This document shows, in pieces, positions 52,062 through 61,150 of a DNA stretch of 64,000 bases; positions within the stretch are counted from its first letter, which is position 1, and every line of letters starts with the position of its first letter. This stretch comes from CAVVJA01 sp963801715 (GTDB lineage: Bacteria > Actinomycetota > Actinomycetes > Mycobacteriales > Jatrophihabitantaceae): the NCBI GenBank assembly GCA_963801715.1, contig CAWDGB010000007.1, positions 186,001 through 250,000 of the forward strand, given 5' to 3'. The position numbers were made by a program, and so were the translations under genes. The notes under the pieces are model-generated. The model was not told the DNA's origin. It was given only the letters and a program-made list of their open reading frames with translations, and ran no database searches.

Positions 52062-52849
52062 GACCGACCTGCCTTCGTCTCGATTCGTAGGGGAGCGGGC
52101 ACCGATCTCGGGGGTCGGGGTACGAACCGGGGCACCCGCCGCGTGTACTGGCCGTATACGTCCCCGAGTTGACGGCGCAGTTCACGCTCCTCGAACCGGA
52201 CCCCCAGGGCGATATATCCGGATGCGGCGATCGCGAACAGCAGGTGCCCAGCGGTCATCGACGGCGTGGCCCAGAAGGCGACCAGCAGCCCCAACATCAT
52301 CGGATGTCGCACCCAGGCGTACATCCAGCGCTCCGCGAAGGTCGGCGAACTGTGCGGTCCGCGCCGCGCCCATCCGCCCTGGCGCAGTCCCAGGAAATCG
52401 AGATGGTCGATCATGAATGTCGAGCTGAGTGCGGTCACCCAACCGAGAGCCCAGATCCCCCACAGCAACGCCACCCACGGTTCCGCATCGACCCGCCAGA
52501 TCGAGGCCGGGAGGCTACGCCACTGCCAGAACATCAGGCCGAGGCACAGGCTCGTTGACAGCACGTACGTGCTGCGCTCGATCGTGGCGGGTACGACCCG
52601 CGCCGTCCGGCGCTTCACACCGGTGCGGGCCATCACGGAGTGCTGCAGCGCGAACGCCAGCAGCAGGCCCGAATCGACGAGCACCGCGGGCCAAACCGGA
52701 ACCGGGGCGCCGTCGATGACGGGGACGATCCGCAGATCTGCGAGGAACGCGATCGCCCAGGTCGTACTCACCGCGAACGCAAGGTAGGCGAACGCGGAGT
52801 AGACACGCGATGCGGTGCCGGTCGGGTGGCCTGTCACGTCGCCCAGCAT
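52058..52849 (-). CDS. MddA-like/isoprenylcysteine carboxyl methyltransferase-family membrane protein
   Basis: The 263-residue protein has about six helices. The C-terminal catalytic-type region is WMYAWVRHPMMLGLLVAFWA and GVRFEERELRRQLGDVYGQY, with the RHP and EExxL motifs of ICMT/NnrU-like methyltransferases. The long N-terminal set of helices with FALQHSVMARTGVKRR and ERSTYVLSTSLCLGLMFWQW matches MddA-type methanethiol S-methyltransferases that produce dimethyl sulfide. The call to MddA is by pattern; related isoprenylcysteine methyltransferases remain possible. It is translationally coupled to the LLM oxidoreductase. Confidence 0.8.
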   Translation of the reverse strand: MLGDVTGHPTGTASRVYSAFAYLAFAVSTTWAIAFLADLRIVPVIDGAPVPVWPAVLVDSGLLLAFALQHSVMARTGVKRRTARVVPATIERSTYVLSTSLCLGLMFWQWRSLPASIWRVDAEPWVALLWGIWALGWVTALSSTFMIDHLDFLGLRQGGWARRGPHSSPTFAERWMYAWVRHPMMLGLLVAFWATPSMTAGHLLFAIAASGYIALGVRFEERELRRQLGDVYGQYTRRVPRFVPRPPRSVPAPLRIETKAGRS

Positions 52850-52903
52850 CAGTGACGCCGATATCGCCTGTCAGCAGTGGAACTACCGCACTTCGTCAGC
52901 GCC

Positions 52904-53922
52904 TCAACGACCGCCTGCCACGATCCAGGCCGCGATCTGGGACCGCGAGCGGAAACCCAGCCGATTTCGGATGCGCTCCACATGCGACTCCGCAGAGCGC
53001 TCGCTGATACCAAGCCGACCGGCGATGTCCCTGTTCGTCAGCCCCTGGGCGACCAGTTGCGCGACCTCGAACTGGCGTCTTGTCACCGACGCGCCGGGGA
53101 CAGATCGCAGCGGCGACAGCCCGAGAAAGCTCCGGACGGCTTGCGCGATGGCAGTCCGAGTCGCCGATGTAGGGAAGGTGATTGCGGCCGGCCAGCACGT
53201 CCAATCGCGCGCCCGGGATTCCGGCGGCGAGCGCCCGACCCTGCTCGAGCGGTGCCGCCCGGTCATGGTCGCGATGCAACACGAGGGTGGGGGCCTGGAC
53301 GTTCGCGAGCAGGTCGGTTATGTCGATGTCGTAGGCGAGGGCAAGCATTGCGCGCGCGATCTGCGGCGTCGCGGCCTCACGCTGGTACCGGGCGAACGCC
53401 GTCCTGGTCGCGGCATCGGCGTCGGGGGCGAAGATGTCGGCCAGCACGTCCGAGCCAAGGCCCCAATGCTCTGCGACCAATCCGAGGACGTGCTCGCGCA
53501 CCGGCCTAGCCGCAATGTCGGCTCCGCGTACCCACCCCCCGTAGAGGACCAACCGCGCGACGCGAGCTGGATGCTCCGCCGTCCACGCGGCGGCCACTGC
53601 GGCACCCAATGACGCACCGTACAGGTCGAACCGCGAAGCGCCGACCGCCCGGACGACGGCGTCGAGGGTCTCCATTTCCAGTTCCATCGACGGAACCCGC
53701 GCCGCAGCCCCGGACAGCCCACAGCCCGCCTTGTCGTAACGGACCACGGTGCGCCCATGCGCCAGCGACTCGTACAACGCGCGCTCCGGACGGCATCGCC
53801 CAACTCAGCTCCAGATGGGTGAGCCATCCCGGCGCATGCACCAGAACCGGCCCGTGCCCCACCACCGCATACGCAATCCGCGAACCGTCGGGCAGCCTCG
53901 TCGTGGCGATCCGCTGGTCCAC
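52904..53922 (-). pseudogene. Alpha/beta hydrolase-LuxR helix-turn-helix fusion, broken by two +1 frameshifts
   Basis: Three frames combine into one protein. The start (ATG 53922) gives MDQRIATTRLPDGSRIAYAV and LVHAPGWLTHLELSW; the middle frame gives ERALYESLAHGRTVVRYDKA, the nucleophile elbow DLYGASLGAAVAA and LVLHRDHDRAAPLEQGRALA, ending at LDVLAGRNHLPYIGD with the catalytic His; the last frame gives VTRRQFEVAQLVAQGLTNRD and ERSAESHVERIRNRLGFRSR, a LuxR helix-turn-helix. The 1019 bases are 339 codons plus two. Single extra bases near 53800 (CCGGAGCGC) and 53167 (GACTGCCATC) explain both breaks. The intact protein would be a ligand-sensing regulator. Confidence 0.85.
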
Positions 53923-54100
53923 AACCCTATTCTGCCGCGGGCGTGGGTCGGCCCGCGCGCAAAGGCGGCCTGTCGGTCGGCGAAGCTGTCTCGCGGGCGG
54001 GTGTTATTACGAAACGCGTAACGCATTGCTCGGGGAGTAAGGAATGCGGCTGCTTTATGGCTAACTGGTGGTCGAAGTCGATCCCTTGTCGAGGAGCGTC

Positions 54101-55222
54101 ATGAAGAAATTCGCTCGGCTTGTCGCCGTTGGCGGTCTCACGGTCGCAGCCACGGCCCTGTTCGCAGGACAGGCCCAGGCCTCGCCGGGCGGGCGTTCCG
54201 CGCCGGTGTTCGTGCAAACCGACAACCTGGCGGCCAACACGATCGTCGCCTACGACCGGGCCGCGGACGGGAGCCTGCACCAGGCCGGCGTCTACCAGAC
54301 GGGCGGTAAGGGCGGCGCGTTGACCGGCGCTGTCGTAGACTTCCTCGCCTCCCAGGGCTCACTGGCCTATGACCGAGACGACGGGCTGCTGTACGCGGTG
54401 AACGCCGGCAGCGACACCGTCACCGTGTTCACGGTGCACGGCAACCGGCTTACCCGCCACCAGGTGATCGGCTCCGGTGGGTCGTTCCCGGTGAGCATCG
54501 CCGTGCGCGGCAACGTGGTCTACGTGCTGAACGCTCGCGACGGTGGGTCCGTGCAGGGCTTCCTGCGCTTCGACGACCGGCTCGTGCGGATACCCTCGTG
54601 GCGCCGCTCGCTCGGTCTTGACCCATCGCAGACGCCGGAGTTCACGAACACGCCGGGGCAGGTGACATTCACACCGGACGGCCGCAAGCTCATCGTCACG
54701 ACCAAGGCCAACGGCAACGACATCGACGTCTTCGCCGTGAACCGCTTCGGCGGCCTGTCAGCACGGCCCGTAGTGAACGCCGACCCCGGACAGGTGCCGT
54801 TCGCGGCCACCTTCGACGCGGGCGGCCACCTGGTCGTCTCCGAGGCCGCGAACGCAGTTGCGACCTTCACGGTCAACTCCGACGGCACGCTCACCCTCGT
54901 CGACCGGCAGGCGACCGGACAGGCGGCGACGTGCTGGATCGTGCGCAGTGGCTCGAATTTCTACGCGTCCAACGCCGGCAGCGGCAGTCTCTCCGGTTAC
55001 CACGACGGCGGGAGCGGAACGCTGACCGCGCTCGGCAACACGGCGACCGATGCCGGCACCGTTGACGCCGCAGTCTCCTCCGACAACCGGTTCCTGTACG
55101 CGCAGACCGGCGCCAACGGCATCGTCGACGCGTTCCGCATCGGCAGCAACGGCGCGCTCGTCCAGATCGGAGCGGTCACCGTCCCCGACGCCGTCGGCGG
55201 CCAAGGCATCGTCGCCGGCTGA
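54101..55222 (+). CDS. Secreted beta-propeller (lactonase/YncE-like) protein
   Basis: The 373-residue protein starts with ATG at 54101 just after GAGGAGCG. Residues 1-28 are a Sec signal (MKKFARLVAVGGLTVAATAL, cleavage near AQA-SPG). The rest consists of repeated blade motifs such as LLYAVNAGSDTVTVFTVHGN, VVYVLNARDGGSVQGF, LIVTTKANGNDIDVFAVNRF and NFYASNAGSGSLSGYH, as in 6-phosphogluconolactonase-like seven-bladed propellers. Lactonase activity is unproven for exported members. It lies downstream of the broken hydrolase-LuxR gene, divergent. Confidence 0.88.
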   Translation: MKKFARLVAVGGLTVAATALFAGQAQASPGGRSAPVFVQTDNLAANTIVAYDRAADGSLHQAGVYQTGGKGGALTGAVVDFLASQGSLAYDRDDGLLYAVNAGSDTVTVFTVHGNRLTRHQVIGSGGSFPVSIAVRGNVVYVLNARDGGSVQGFLRFDDRLVRIPSWRRSLGLDPSQTPEFTNTPGQVTFTPDGRKLIVTTKANGNDIDVFAVNRFGGLSARPVVNADPGQVPFAATFDAGGHLVVSEAANAVATFTVNSDGTLTLVDRQATGQAATCWIVRSGSNFYASNAGSGSLSGYHDGGSGTLTALGNTATDAGTVDAAVSSDNRFLYAQTGANGIVDAFRIGSNGALVQIGAVTVPDAVGGQGIVAG

Positions 55223-55284
55223 CCTCCCACCTGCGTCGCAGTGCGCGGCGTTGCGTCACGAGCCGGAACTGGATGCAGACCTGA

Positions 55285-55830
55285 TCAGCTGCTTGTGGCC
55301 TCCGCCGCTTGCTGCTCGACGAGTTCGCCCTCGATCATGATCTGGATCTCGTCGCTGACCACGAACTTGCCGTCCAGCATCATGTTGAAGCTCAGGCCGA
55401 AGTCCTTCCGGTTGATCTTGCTGCTAGCGCTGTAGGCGATCCGGTGTCCCATCATCGGGTCGCTGAACTCCCCGTACTTGACCACCTGCAGCGCTACCGG
55501 GCGGGTCGTGCCCTTGATGGTCAGGTCGCCGTTCAGCGTGTACTCGTCCGTGCCTGCCGGCACGACACTGGTGCTCTTGAAGGTGATCGTCGGGAACTTG
55601 TCGATCTCGAGGAAGTTCGACGAGCGCAGGTCGTTGTCCCTCGTCTCGTTGTGGGTGCGGATGCTCACAGTCTGAATCGTCACCTGCACAGATGACCCCT
55701 GCGGGTGATCGGGATCGATGTCAGCGACCGCACTGACCTCGGCGAAGTGGCCGCGCACGGTCATCATGCCCAGGTGCTTCGCGGCGAACTCGACCTGAGT
55801 GTGGTACGGGTCTAGGTGCCAGTTGCCCAT
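55285..55830 (-). CDS. YceI family lipid-binding-type protein
   Basis: From ATG 55830 after AAAGGAGATG the 181-residue protein opens MGNWHLDPYHTQVEFAAKHL and continues with the lipocalin-like YceI barrel: GHFAEVSAVADIDPDHPQGS, RDNDLRSSNFLEIDKFPTIT, LNGDLTIKGTTRPVALQVVK and INRKDFGLSFNMMLDGKFVV. No signal peptide is seen, so it is cytoplasmic here. YceI proteins bind polyisoprenoid-type lipids. It is divergent from DUF1684. Confidence 0.93.
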   Translation of the reverse strand: MGNWHLDPYHTQVEFAAKHLGMMTVRGHFAEVSAVADIDPDHPQGSSVQVTIQTVSIRTHNETRDNDLRSSNFLEIDKFPTITFKSTSVVPAGTDEYTLNGDLTIKGTTRPVALQVVKYGEFSDPMMGHRIAYSASSKINRKDFGLSFNMMLDGKFVVSDEIQIMIEGELVEQQAAEATSS

Positions 55831-55946
55831 GGCGCATCTCCTTTGTCTTGCCCCCGCGAGTGGATGAGACCTCAACCAACGCCGCGAGCATAGACCGGGC
55901 GCACGCGTTGGCGCAGTCGCACCAGGCATGGTGCAGAGTGGGAGCT

Positions 55947-56570
55947 ATGGCAGCGGGGCTGTCGGTGGTGGACTGGCGTCGACGTGTCGCGCAGTTGTAC
56001 GCCGATGTGCGTTCTGCGGCGGTGCCGGCGGAAGGGCACGCGGTATGGCGTGCCGGCCGGGATGCCCTGTTCCGCGAGCATCCGGACAGCCCGCTGCTGC
56101 CGGGGGATCCGCTGCGGGAGTCAGGGTTGCCGTACTGGCCGTACGATCCAACGCTGCGCTTTGACATCCTGGTAGCCCCGCCGACGCGTGCGGAGCTTCG
56201 CGTGGTGGACAGTGGCAACGACGGCGCAATTCGGATGCGGCTGGCCGGGCGCGTTACGGTGGCTGAGCTCGGTATCCGGCTGGATGTGTGGTGGCTTGAT
56301 CAGTATGCCGGCGGGCTGTTCTTGCCGGTGCGAGACGCCACCGCCGGCACGACGACTTATGGCGGTGGCCGGTATTTGCTGGATACCGCCAAGGGCGCCG
56401 ACCTTGGCACTACGGACCAGGGCGACGGGACGAGGCTGACGGTCGACTTCAACTTCCTGTATCACCCGTCATGTCGGTACAACCCGGCGTGGGAGTGCCC
56501 GTTGGCTCCGGAGGGCAACACGACGCAAGTCTTGATCACCGCGGGGGAGCGCCTCGATTCCGGCGCGTGA
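55947..56570 (+). CDS. DUF1684 domain protein
   Basis: With ATG at 55947 the protein has 207 residues. DUF1684 features include HAVWRAGRDALFREHPDSPL, DPLRESGLPYWPYDPTLRFD, FLPVRDATAGTTTYGGGRYL, and the Cys-containing signature YHPSCRYNPAWECPLAPEGN near the C-terminus followed by TQVLITAGER. The family is common in actinobacteria with unknown function; the PSC-x-Y-x-P-x-W-x-C-P motif suggests a catalytic or metal role. The GH3 gene follows after 149 bases. Confidence 0.9.
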   Translation: MAAGLSVVDWRRRVAQLYADVRSAAVPAEGHAVWRAGRDALFREHPDSPLLPGDPLRESGLPYWPYDPTLRFDILVAPPTRAELRVVDSGNDGAIRMRLAGRVTVAELGIRLDVWWLDQYAGGLFLPVRDATAGTTTYGGGRYLLDTAKGADLGTTDQGDGTRLTVDFNFLYHPSCRYNPAWECPLAPEGNTTQVLITAGERLDSGA

Positions 56571-56719
56571 TTGGGCCGGTGGTGCGGCGCCCGGGGATCC
56601 CTCAGGCGAGACGTTCCGTTCGATGGGATTGCTGGTACGGCTCCGTCCCGATGGCTTGACGCGCAAATTGGTATATGCCAATGTGGTGGAAATAAACCGC
56701 ATAGCGGACGGAGCTGGCA

Positions 56720-57859
56720 ATGCGGATTCCGGACAGGCCCATCAGCCGTCGCAGCGCCCTGCTGGCCGGCGCCACCCTCGTTGGCGGCTTGGGCCTCGGC
56801 GGCGTAGCACGCGCCGCCACCCCAACGAGCACCGGACGGCAGATGGCGCAGCTGAGCCCGACGCAGCAGGCTGGCCAGCGGGTGATCTTCTCTTATCCCG
56901 GGCCGACCCCGCCGTCGACGCTCCTCGACATGATCAGTGCCGGCGAGGTCGGCGGAGTGATCTTCTTCGGTGAGAACATCACTAGCCTCGCCCAGATCAG
57001 CACTGTTGCCGCGGAGCTGAAGGCGGCGAACGCCGAAAGCCCGGTAGACGCCCCGCTGCTGCTGATGACCGACCAGGAGGGTGGGCTTATCCGCCGGATC
57101 CGCCCCGGCGAGCCGACGCTGTCCGAGAAGCAGATCGGGGCGTCGCCCGACCCGACCGGCGCGGCGCACGACGCGGGCATCGGAGCGGCGCAGACGCTCG
57201 CGGGCGTCGACATGAATACCAACCTTGCACCGGTGCTCGACGTGTTCCGCCAAGCCGGAAACTTCGACGACCAGTTCCAGCGGTCCTACAGCTCAGACGC
57301 CAGCGTGTGCGCGGCGTGCGGGGCGGCGTTCATCACCGCGCAGCAGGGCCTCGGCATCGCCGCCACGGCCAAACACTTCCCCGGCCTGGGTGCCGCGACC
57401 CGCAGCCAGAACACAGACCTGACGACGGTGACGCTGACGCAGTCCGCCGACGAGATCCGCAACGTGGACGAGTTACCGTTCGGCGCCTCGGTCGCCGTCG
57501 GCGTGGACATGGTGATGACCTCGTGGGCGGTCTACCCGGCGCTTGATCCGGACTTTCCCGCCGGTCTCTCAGCGGCGATCGTGCAGGGAGAACTCCGCGA
57601 CCGCCTCGGCTTCCGCGGCGTCACGATCACCGACGCATTGGAGGCCGGAGCGGTCGCGCCCTTCGGCGACACGGGGGAGCGATCCGTGCTCGCCGCGCAG
57701 GCTGGCATGGATGTGCTGCTGTGCTCGGCCCGCGACATCACGCAGGGCACAGCGGCCGTGCAGGCGGTGGCCGCAGCGCTACAGGGTTTTCAGCTCAACC
57801 CAGGGCATTCCCGACAGGCGCTCCGCCGCGTGCTCGACCTGCGGCAGCAGCTCGGTTGA
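56720..57859 (+). CDS. Secreted glycoside hydrolase family 3 (NagZ-type) protein
   Basis: A 379-residue protein begins MRIPDRPISRRSALLAGATL and has a twin-arginine-like signal (SRRSALL) with cleavage after VARA. The GH3 beta-hexosaminidase features follow: LLLMTDQEGGLIRRIRPGEP, NLAPVLDVFRQAGNFDDQF, AKHFPGLGAATRSQNTDL (substrate-binding KHF-x-G) and FRGVTITDALEAGAV with the nucleophile Asp. It probably removes N-acetylglucosamine from extracellular glycans or peptidoglycan fragments. The NagZ His acid/base position (HGD in typical enzymes) is altered to LGA, so activity may differ. Confidence 0.9.
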   Translation: MRIPDRPISRRSALLAGATLVGGLGLGGVARAATPTSTGRQMAQLSPTQQAGQRVIFSYPGPTPPSTLLDMISAGEVGGVIFFGENITSLAQISTVAAELKAANAESPVDAPLLLMTDQEGGLIRRIRPGEPTLSEKQIGASPDPTGAAHDAGIGAAQTLAGVDMNTNLAPVLDVFRQAGNFDDQFQRSYSSDASVCAACGAAFITAQQGLGIAATAKHFPGLGAATRSQNTDLTTVTLTQSADEIRNVDELPFGASVAVGVDMVMTSWAVYPALDPDFPAGLSAAIVQGELRDRLGFRGVTITDALEAGAVAPFGDTGERSVLAAQAGMDVLLCSARDITQGTAAVQAVAAALQGFQLNPGHSRQALRRVLDLRQQLG

Positions 57860-57976
57860 GCCGGCAGGTCAACTGGCTGCCGCCTGCTGGTCGCGTACGC
57901 CGACGCGAAACACGCATTGAGCTTCTGTCTCCCAAGGGCCGGTCCGTCGGGCAGAGCGCTTACGGTCTTCGCCGGC

Positions 57977-58444
57977 CTACGCACGCAGCGGAACCTGGCT
58001 GCCTTCTGGTGGCGTGTCGTAGGACGCCCAGAGGCTGTTCAGTGACATTTGGTAGTAAAAGGAGTGCAGTCCGAAAATAAACGCCAGGATCAGTCCGAGC
58101 AACGGATTGCATTGATCCGATAACCTCGCAGCGCCCTGTGCCCGTCCGATGCGATCACCGGTGTTCCATACTGAGACGTACGGCGGAACCAGGATGAGAG
58201 CTCCGGGAAAGAGGGCAAGAACTGCGACGCCCGGCGAGACCTCGATGCGCTGGTCGAAGTCGCGGACCTCGCGGTTGATCTTGTACCACCACACAAGGTG
58301 ATAGATGCCAAGTGTGATCAGCGGCCAGACGAGCCATACCAAAAAGGGATTGCGGTGTTTACCGATTACGCCCACTGCACCAGAGCCCGGCGGAGTTGGT
58401 GGCCCTCCCGCCGGTGTCGGTGGATTAGCCGGTGACGTCGACAT
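57977..58444 (-). CDS. DUF4234 membrane protein
   Basis: From ATG 58444 after GGGGGGAAACG the 155-residue product has a Pro-rich N-terminus (TSPANPPTPAGGPPTPPGSG), then GKHRNPFLVWLVWPLITLGI and YHLVWWYKINREVRDFDQRI, the DUF4234 signature, two further helices (VAVLALFPGALILVPPYVSV and NPLLGLILAFIFGLHSFYYQ) and the ending QMSLNSLWASY. Function is unknown. Confidence 0.88.
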   Translation of the reverse strand: MSTSPANPPTPAGGPPTPPGSGAVGVIGKHRNPFLVWLVWPLITLGIYHLVWWYKINREVRDFDQRIEVSPGVAVLALFPGALILVPPYVSVWNTGDRIGRAQGAARLSDQCNPLLGLILAFIFGLHSFYYQMSLNSLWASYDTPPEGSQVPLRA

Positions 58445-58620
58445 ATCGTTTCCCCCCATGCCTGAGTGAACCGTTCGGATTTCGCGCCGTCTTCGTGTCG
58501 TCGGCATCGAGCGGTGGCCGGTCTGTTGAGCGTAGTCGGCCTCTTCGAACTCCTCGAGGTGATGTTGTCGTCGCCGGCTTCACGCGCAATCAGGAGTTCG
58601 GCAGGTAATTCGACAGACAG

Positions 58621-58839
58621 CTAGCTGACCATTCGACGCTCTGAGCGCGCAGATGCGTTCGCGCACTTGGTGCACACGGGCGTACGACGACGGAGACCGG
58701 ATTCACGCTCAATCGGACCCAGGACGACCTTGTCGGCGGCCTCGGCGCAGAGAGTGCAGCGCTCACCGAGATCAGGCTCCGCTAGGACTGGCAGATGATT
58801 CGCGATATGTGGATTATGCGCTTCCCGAACGCAGCGCAT
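58621..58839 (-). CDS. Small zinc-ribbon-like protein
   Basis: A minus-strand frame contains CTLC and, 27 residues later, CTKC, in the order ERCTLCAEAADKVVLGPIER and RTPVCTKCANASARSERR. Paired CxxC motifs with this spacing suggest a zinc ribbon. ATG at 58839 (72 residues) is chosen because upstream sequence is not clearly coding. The family is unrecognised. Confidence 0.4.
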   Translation of the reverse strand: MRCVREAHNPHIANHLPVLAEPDLGERCTLCAEAADKVVLGPIERESGLRRRTPVCTKCANASARSERRMVS

Positions 58840-59044
58840 GCGCGCGGCTCGGCCGTGCGCGCAACGGTTGTTCACGGTTCGCCGCATCCGCAGTTGCAGA
58901 AACGCATCCGGAGCAGTAGCGCTATGTGGCCGTCGGTCGGCCGACACGGAATACGGTTCTGACCACATTCCGTTATGCGGCGGGTCTTTCCCGCAGACGT
59001 TCAGTGACGTACCACGCTTTGTCATGCCCGGTGCCGCAGGATTC

Positions 59045-59533
59045 TCACGTTGGTGGCATCGCAGCGAGCAACTCGCGAGCTTGCGCGGCCACGTTGTGCT
59101 CGACGAGGACCTCGTACTTGGTCGCGACGATCTGGCTGACGGATGCGAAGTCCCGCGTCCCGCGCTGGGTGGCAGCGGTGAAGCCCAGCTGGCTCCAGAT
59201 CAGCCCGAACACCGCTCCGAGCAACGGGGTGGTGATCAGAAAGCCAAGCTGGCCTTGGTCGCTGAACAGCGCGAATGCTATTCCGACGAACAGCCCGATC
59301 CACAGCCCGGAGATGGCACCGGCGAGCGCGACCTTGCCGCGCGTCAGGCGCCCGGTGACGCGCTCGATCGACTTGAGTTCAGTGCCGACGATGGCAACGT
59401 TTTGGACGGGGAAGCCGTGATCTGACAAGTAATCGACGACGCGTTGCGCCTGCGGGTACGTGTCGTAGACCCCGAGCGACATCGGGTATTCCAGGTTCAG
59501 CCCGGTGCGAGGTATGTTCCGCGGCATCGCCAT
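59045..59533 (-). CDS. General stress protein 17M-like membrane protein
   Basis: The 162-residue protein from ATG 59533 contains the short alpha/beta repeat of the GSP17M family, SLGVYDTYPQAQRVVDYLSD HGFPVQNVAIVG (read as two joined segments), then a central pair of helices (ALAGAISGLWIGLFVGIAFA and LGFLITTPLLGAVFGLIWSQ) and a C-terminal half ending VEHNVAAQARELLAAM. Such proteins occur with stress genes in actinobacteria. GTG at 59536 is an alternative start. Confidence 0.78.
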   Translation of the reverse strand: MAMPRNIPRTGLNLEYPMSLGVYDTYPQAQRVVDYLSDHGFPVQNVAIVGTELKSIERVTGRLTRGKVALAGAISGLWIGLFVGIAFALFSDQGQLGFLITTPLLGAVFGLIWSQLGFTAATQRGTRDFASVSQIVATKYEVLVEHNVAAQARELLAAMPPT

Positions 59534-59757
59534 GACCCAAAGCATGCCACGAACGCCACAACATCGCCGAGACTCTCCGAGCTCGCGGAGGCTTGACCAG
59601 CTTCCAGCTCGTCCAGGACCGGCTGGTGAATATGCTCGCGGACGTGACCGGCATGCAGCTATGCAGGCGCAGATCGTCGGCCGGGACATCATCGGCGTTT
59701 GGCGCCTTAAAAGAATCGCAACGACCGTATCGTCAAGTGCGAAATCGCGGTGTACTC

Positions 59758-60586
59758 ATGACACTCAAAGACAAGACCGTGTTCATCTCCGGCGGCAGCC
59801 GCGGCATCGGTCTCGAGATCGCGCTCCGCGCGGCCCGGGACGGCGCCAACGTGGCGCTGATCGCGAAGACCGGCGACCCGAACCCGAAGCTCGCGGGCAC
59901 CGTCTACACGGCGGCCGCGGAGATCGAGGCGGCCGGCGGCCAGGCGCTGCCGATCGTCGGGGACATCCGCGACGAGGGCCAGGTCGAGGCGGCGGTGGCG
60001 CAGACGGTGGAGCGCTTCGGCGGCATCAACGTGTGCATCAACAACGCCTCCGCGATCAACCTGTCCGGGACGGAGGCGCTCGACATGAAGCGCTACGACC
60101 TGATGCAGGACATCAACACGCGCGGCACGTTCGTCGTCAGCCGGGCCTGTATCCCGCACCTGCGCAAGGCGCAGAACCCGCACATCCTCACGCTGTCGCC
60201 GCCGATCAGCATCGAGCCGCGCTGGCTCGGCCCGCACGTCGCCTACACGATCGCCAAGTACGGCATGAGCATGTGCGCGCTCGGGTTCGCAGCCGAGCTG
60301 AAGGCCGACGGGATCGCTTCCAACGCGCTCTGGCCGCGCACGCTGATCGCGACCGCCGCTGTGCAGAACCTGCTCGGCGGCGACAAGGCGATGGCCGCCT
60401 CGCGCAAGCCGCGAGCTGTACGCGGATGCGGCCTACGCCGTGATCACCCGGGCCAGCCGCGAGTGCACGGGGAACACGTTCCTGTGCGAGGACGTGCTCG
60501 CCGAGGAGGGCGTGACCGACTTCGATGCCTACGCGTATGTCCCCGGCTCGACGCCCCAGGTCGACTTGTTCGTCGACCACGTTTAG
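59758..60586 (+). pseudogene. Short-chain dehydrogenase (HSDL2-like), +1 frameshift near 60409
   Basis: The frame from ATG 59758 encodes MTLKDKTVFISGGSRGIGLE with the GxxxGxG cofactor motif, NVCINNASAINLSG, ILTLSPPISIEP with the catalytic Ser position and VAYTIAKYGMSMCAL with the YxxxK pair. After MAASRKP the frame must shift by one base to continue ELYADAAYAVITRASRECTG and FLCEDVLAEEGVTDFDAYAY, ending VDLFVDHV at TAG 60584-60586. The 829 bases are 276 codons plus one; an extra C in CCGCGAGCTG explains it. The catalytic domain lies before the break. HSDL2-like enzymes reduce or oxidise hydroxyacyl or steroid substrates. Confidence 0.86.
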
Positions 60587-60747
60587 GGCGCGATCAGCCC
60601 GAGCTCGATTCCGCGACGAACTCCGGAGACAGCGGCGCGAGCGCCGGCCACATCACCGAGCAGGGCGTCGACGAGCGCGTCCCAGCTGGCGTGGCCCTCG
60701 GCTCGGCGTGAGCATGCCGTGCTGCGGCCAGCGACAAATCCGCGGCG

Positions 60748-61150
60748 TTAGCTGAATTTCGAGAGGTCTGAGAGACGCTTCTCGTAAACGCGGCGAGCGC
60801 CTCCGCCGCTTCGGGCGAGCGGAGTTGCCTGTCGAAGTGCTCGCTCTCTTCCCGGATGCGCTTCGCGACGGCCTGGGCCGTGGCCCGCTTCGTAAGCATC
60901 TTCGTGAGACGGATGGCCGCCGGCGGACGGGCGGCGAGCTGTCGGTTGTGGCGCGCTGCTGAGTCGCGCGCAGGAAGCTGAGTCGAGGTCATCGCCGGCC
61001 GGCCCCGGTTCATGAAATCGCGAGGTCGTTCCCGCTGGTGAACGCCTGCGGGCCGCCATGGATGAGCACCACGCGTACCGCCGGCTCGCCTGGGCCACGA
61101 TCGAGTACCATCCGCTCGGGCGGCTGCTCGCCGTGCGGGCGGGGCGGCTG
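60748..61150 (-). pseudogene. Enoyl-CoA hydratase (crotonase) remnant with internal deletion
   Basis: The upstream part encodes PAVRVVLIHGGPQAFTSGND followed by LAIS and a stop at 61010; this is the oxyanion-hole region of crotonases. The downstream part, in another frame, encodes LAARPPAAIRLTKMLTKRAT and SEHFDRQLRSPEAAEALAAF, the C-terminal helices, and then a further shift gives YEKRLSDLSKFS at the end. The roughly 120 residues between are missing. Two frame changes plus a deletion make this a true pseudogene. Confidence 0.75.
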
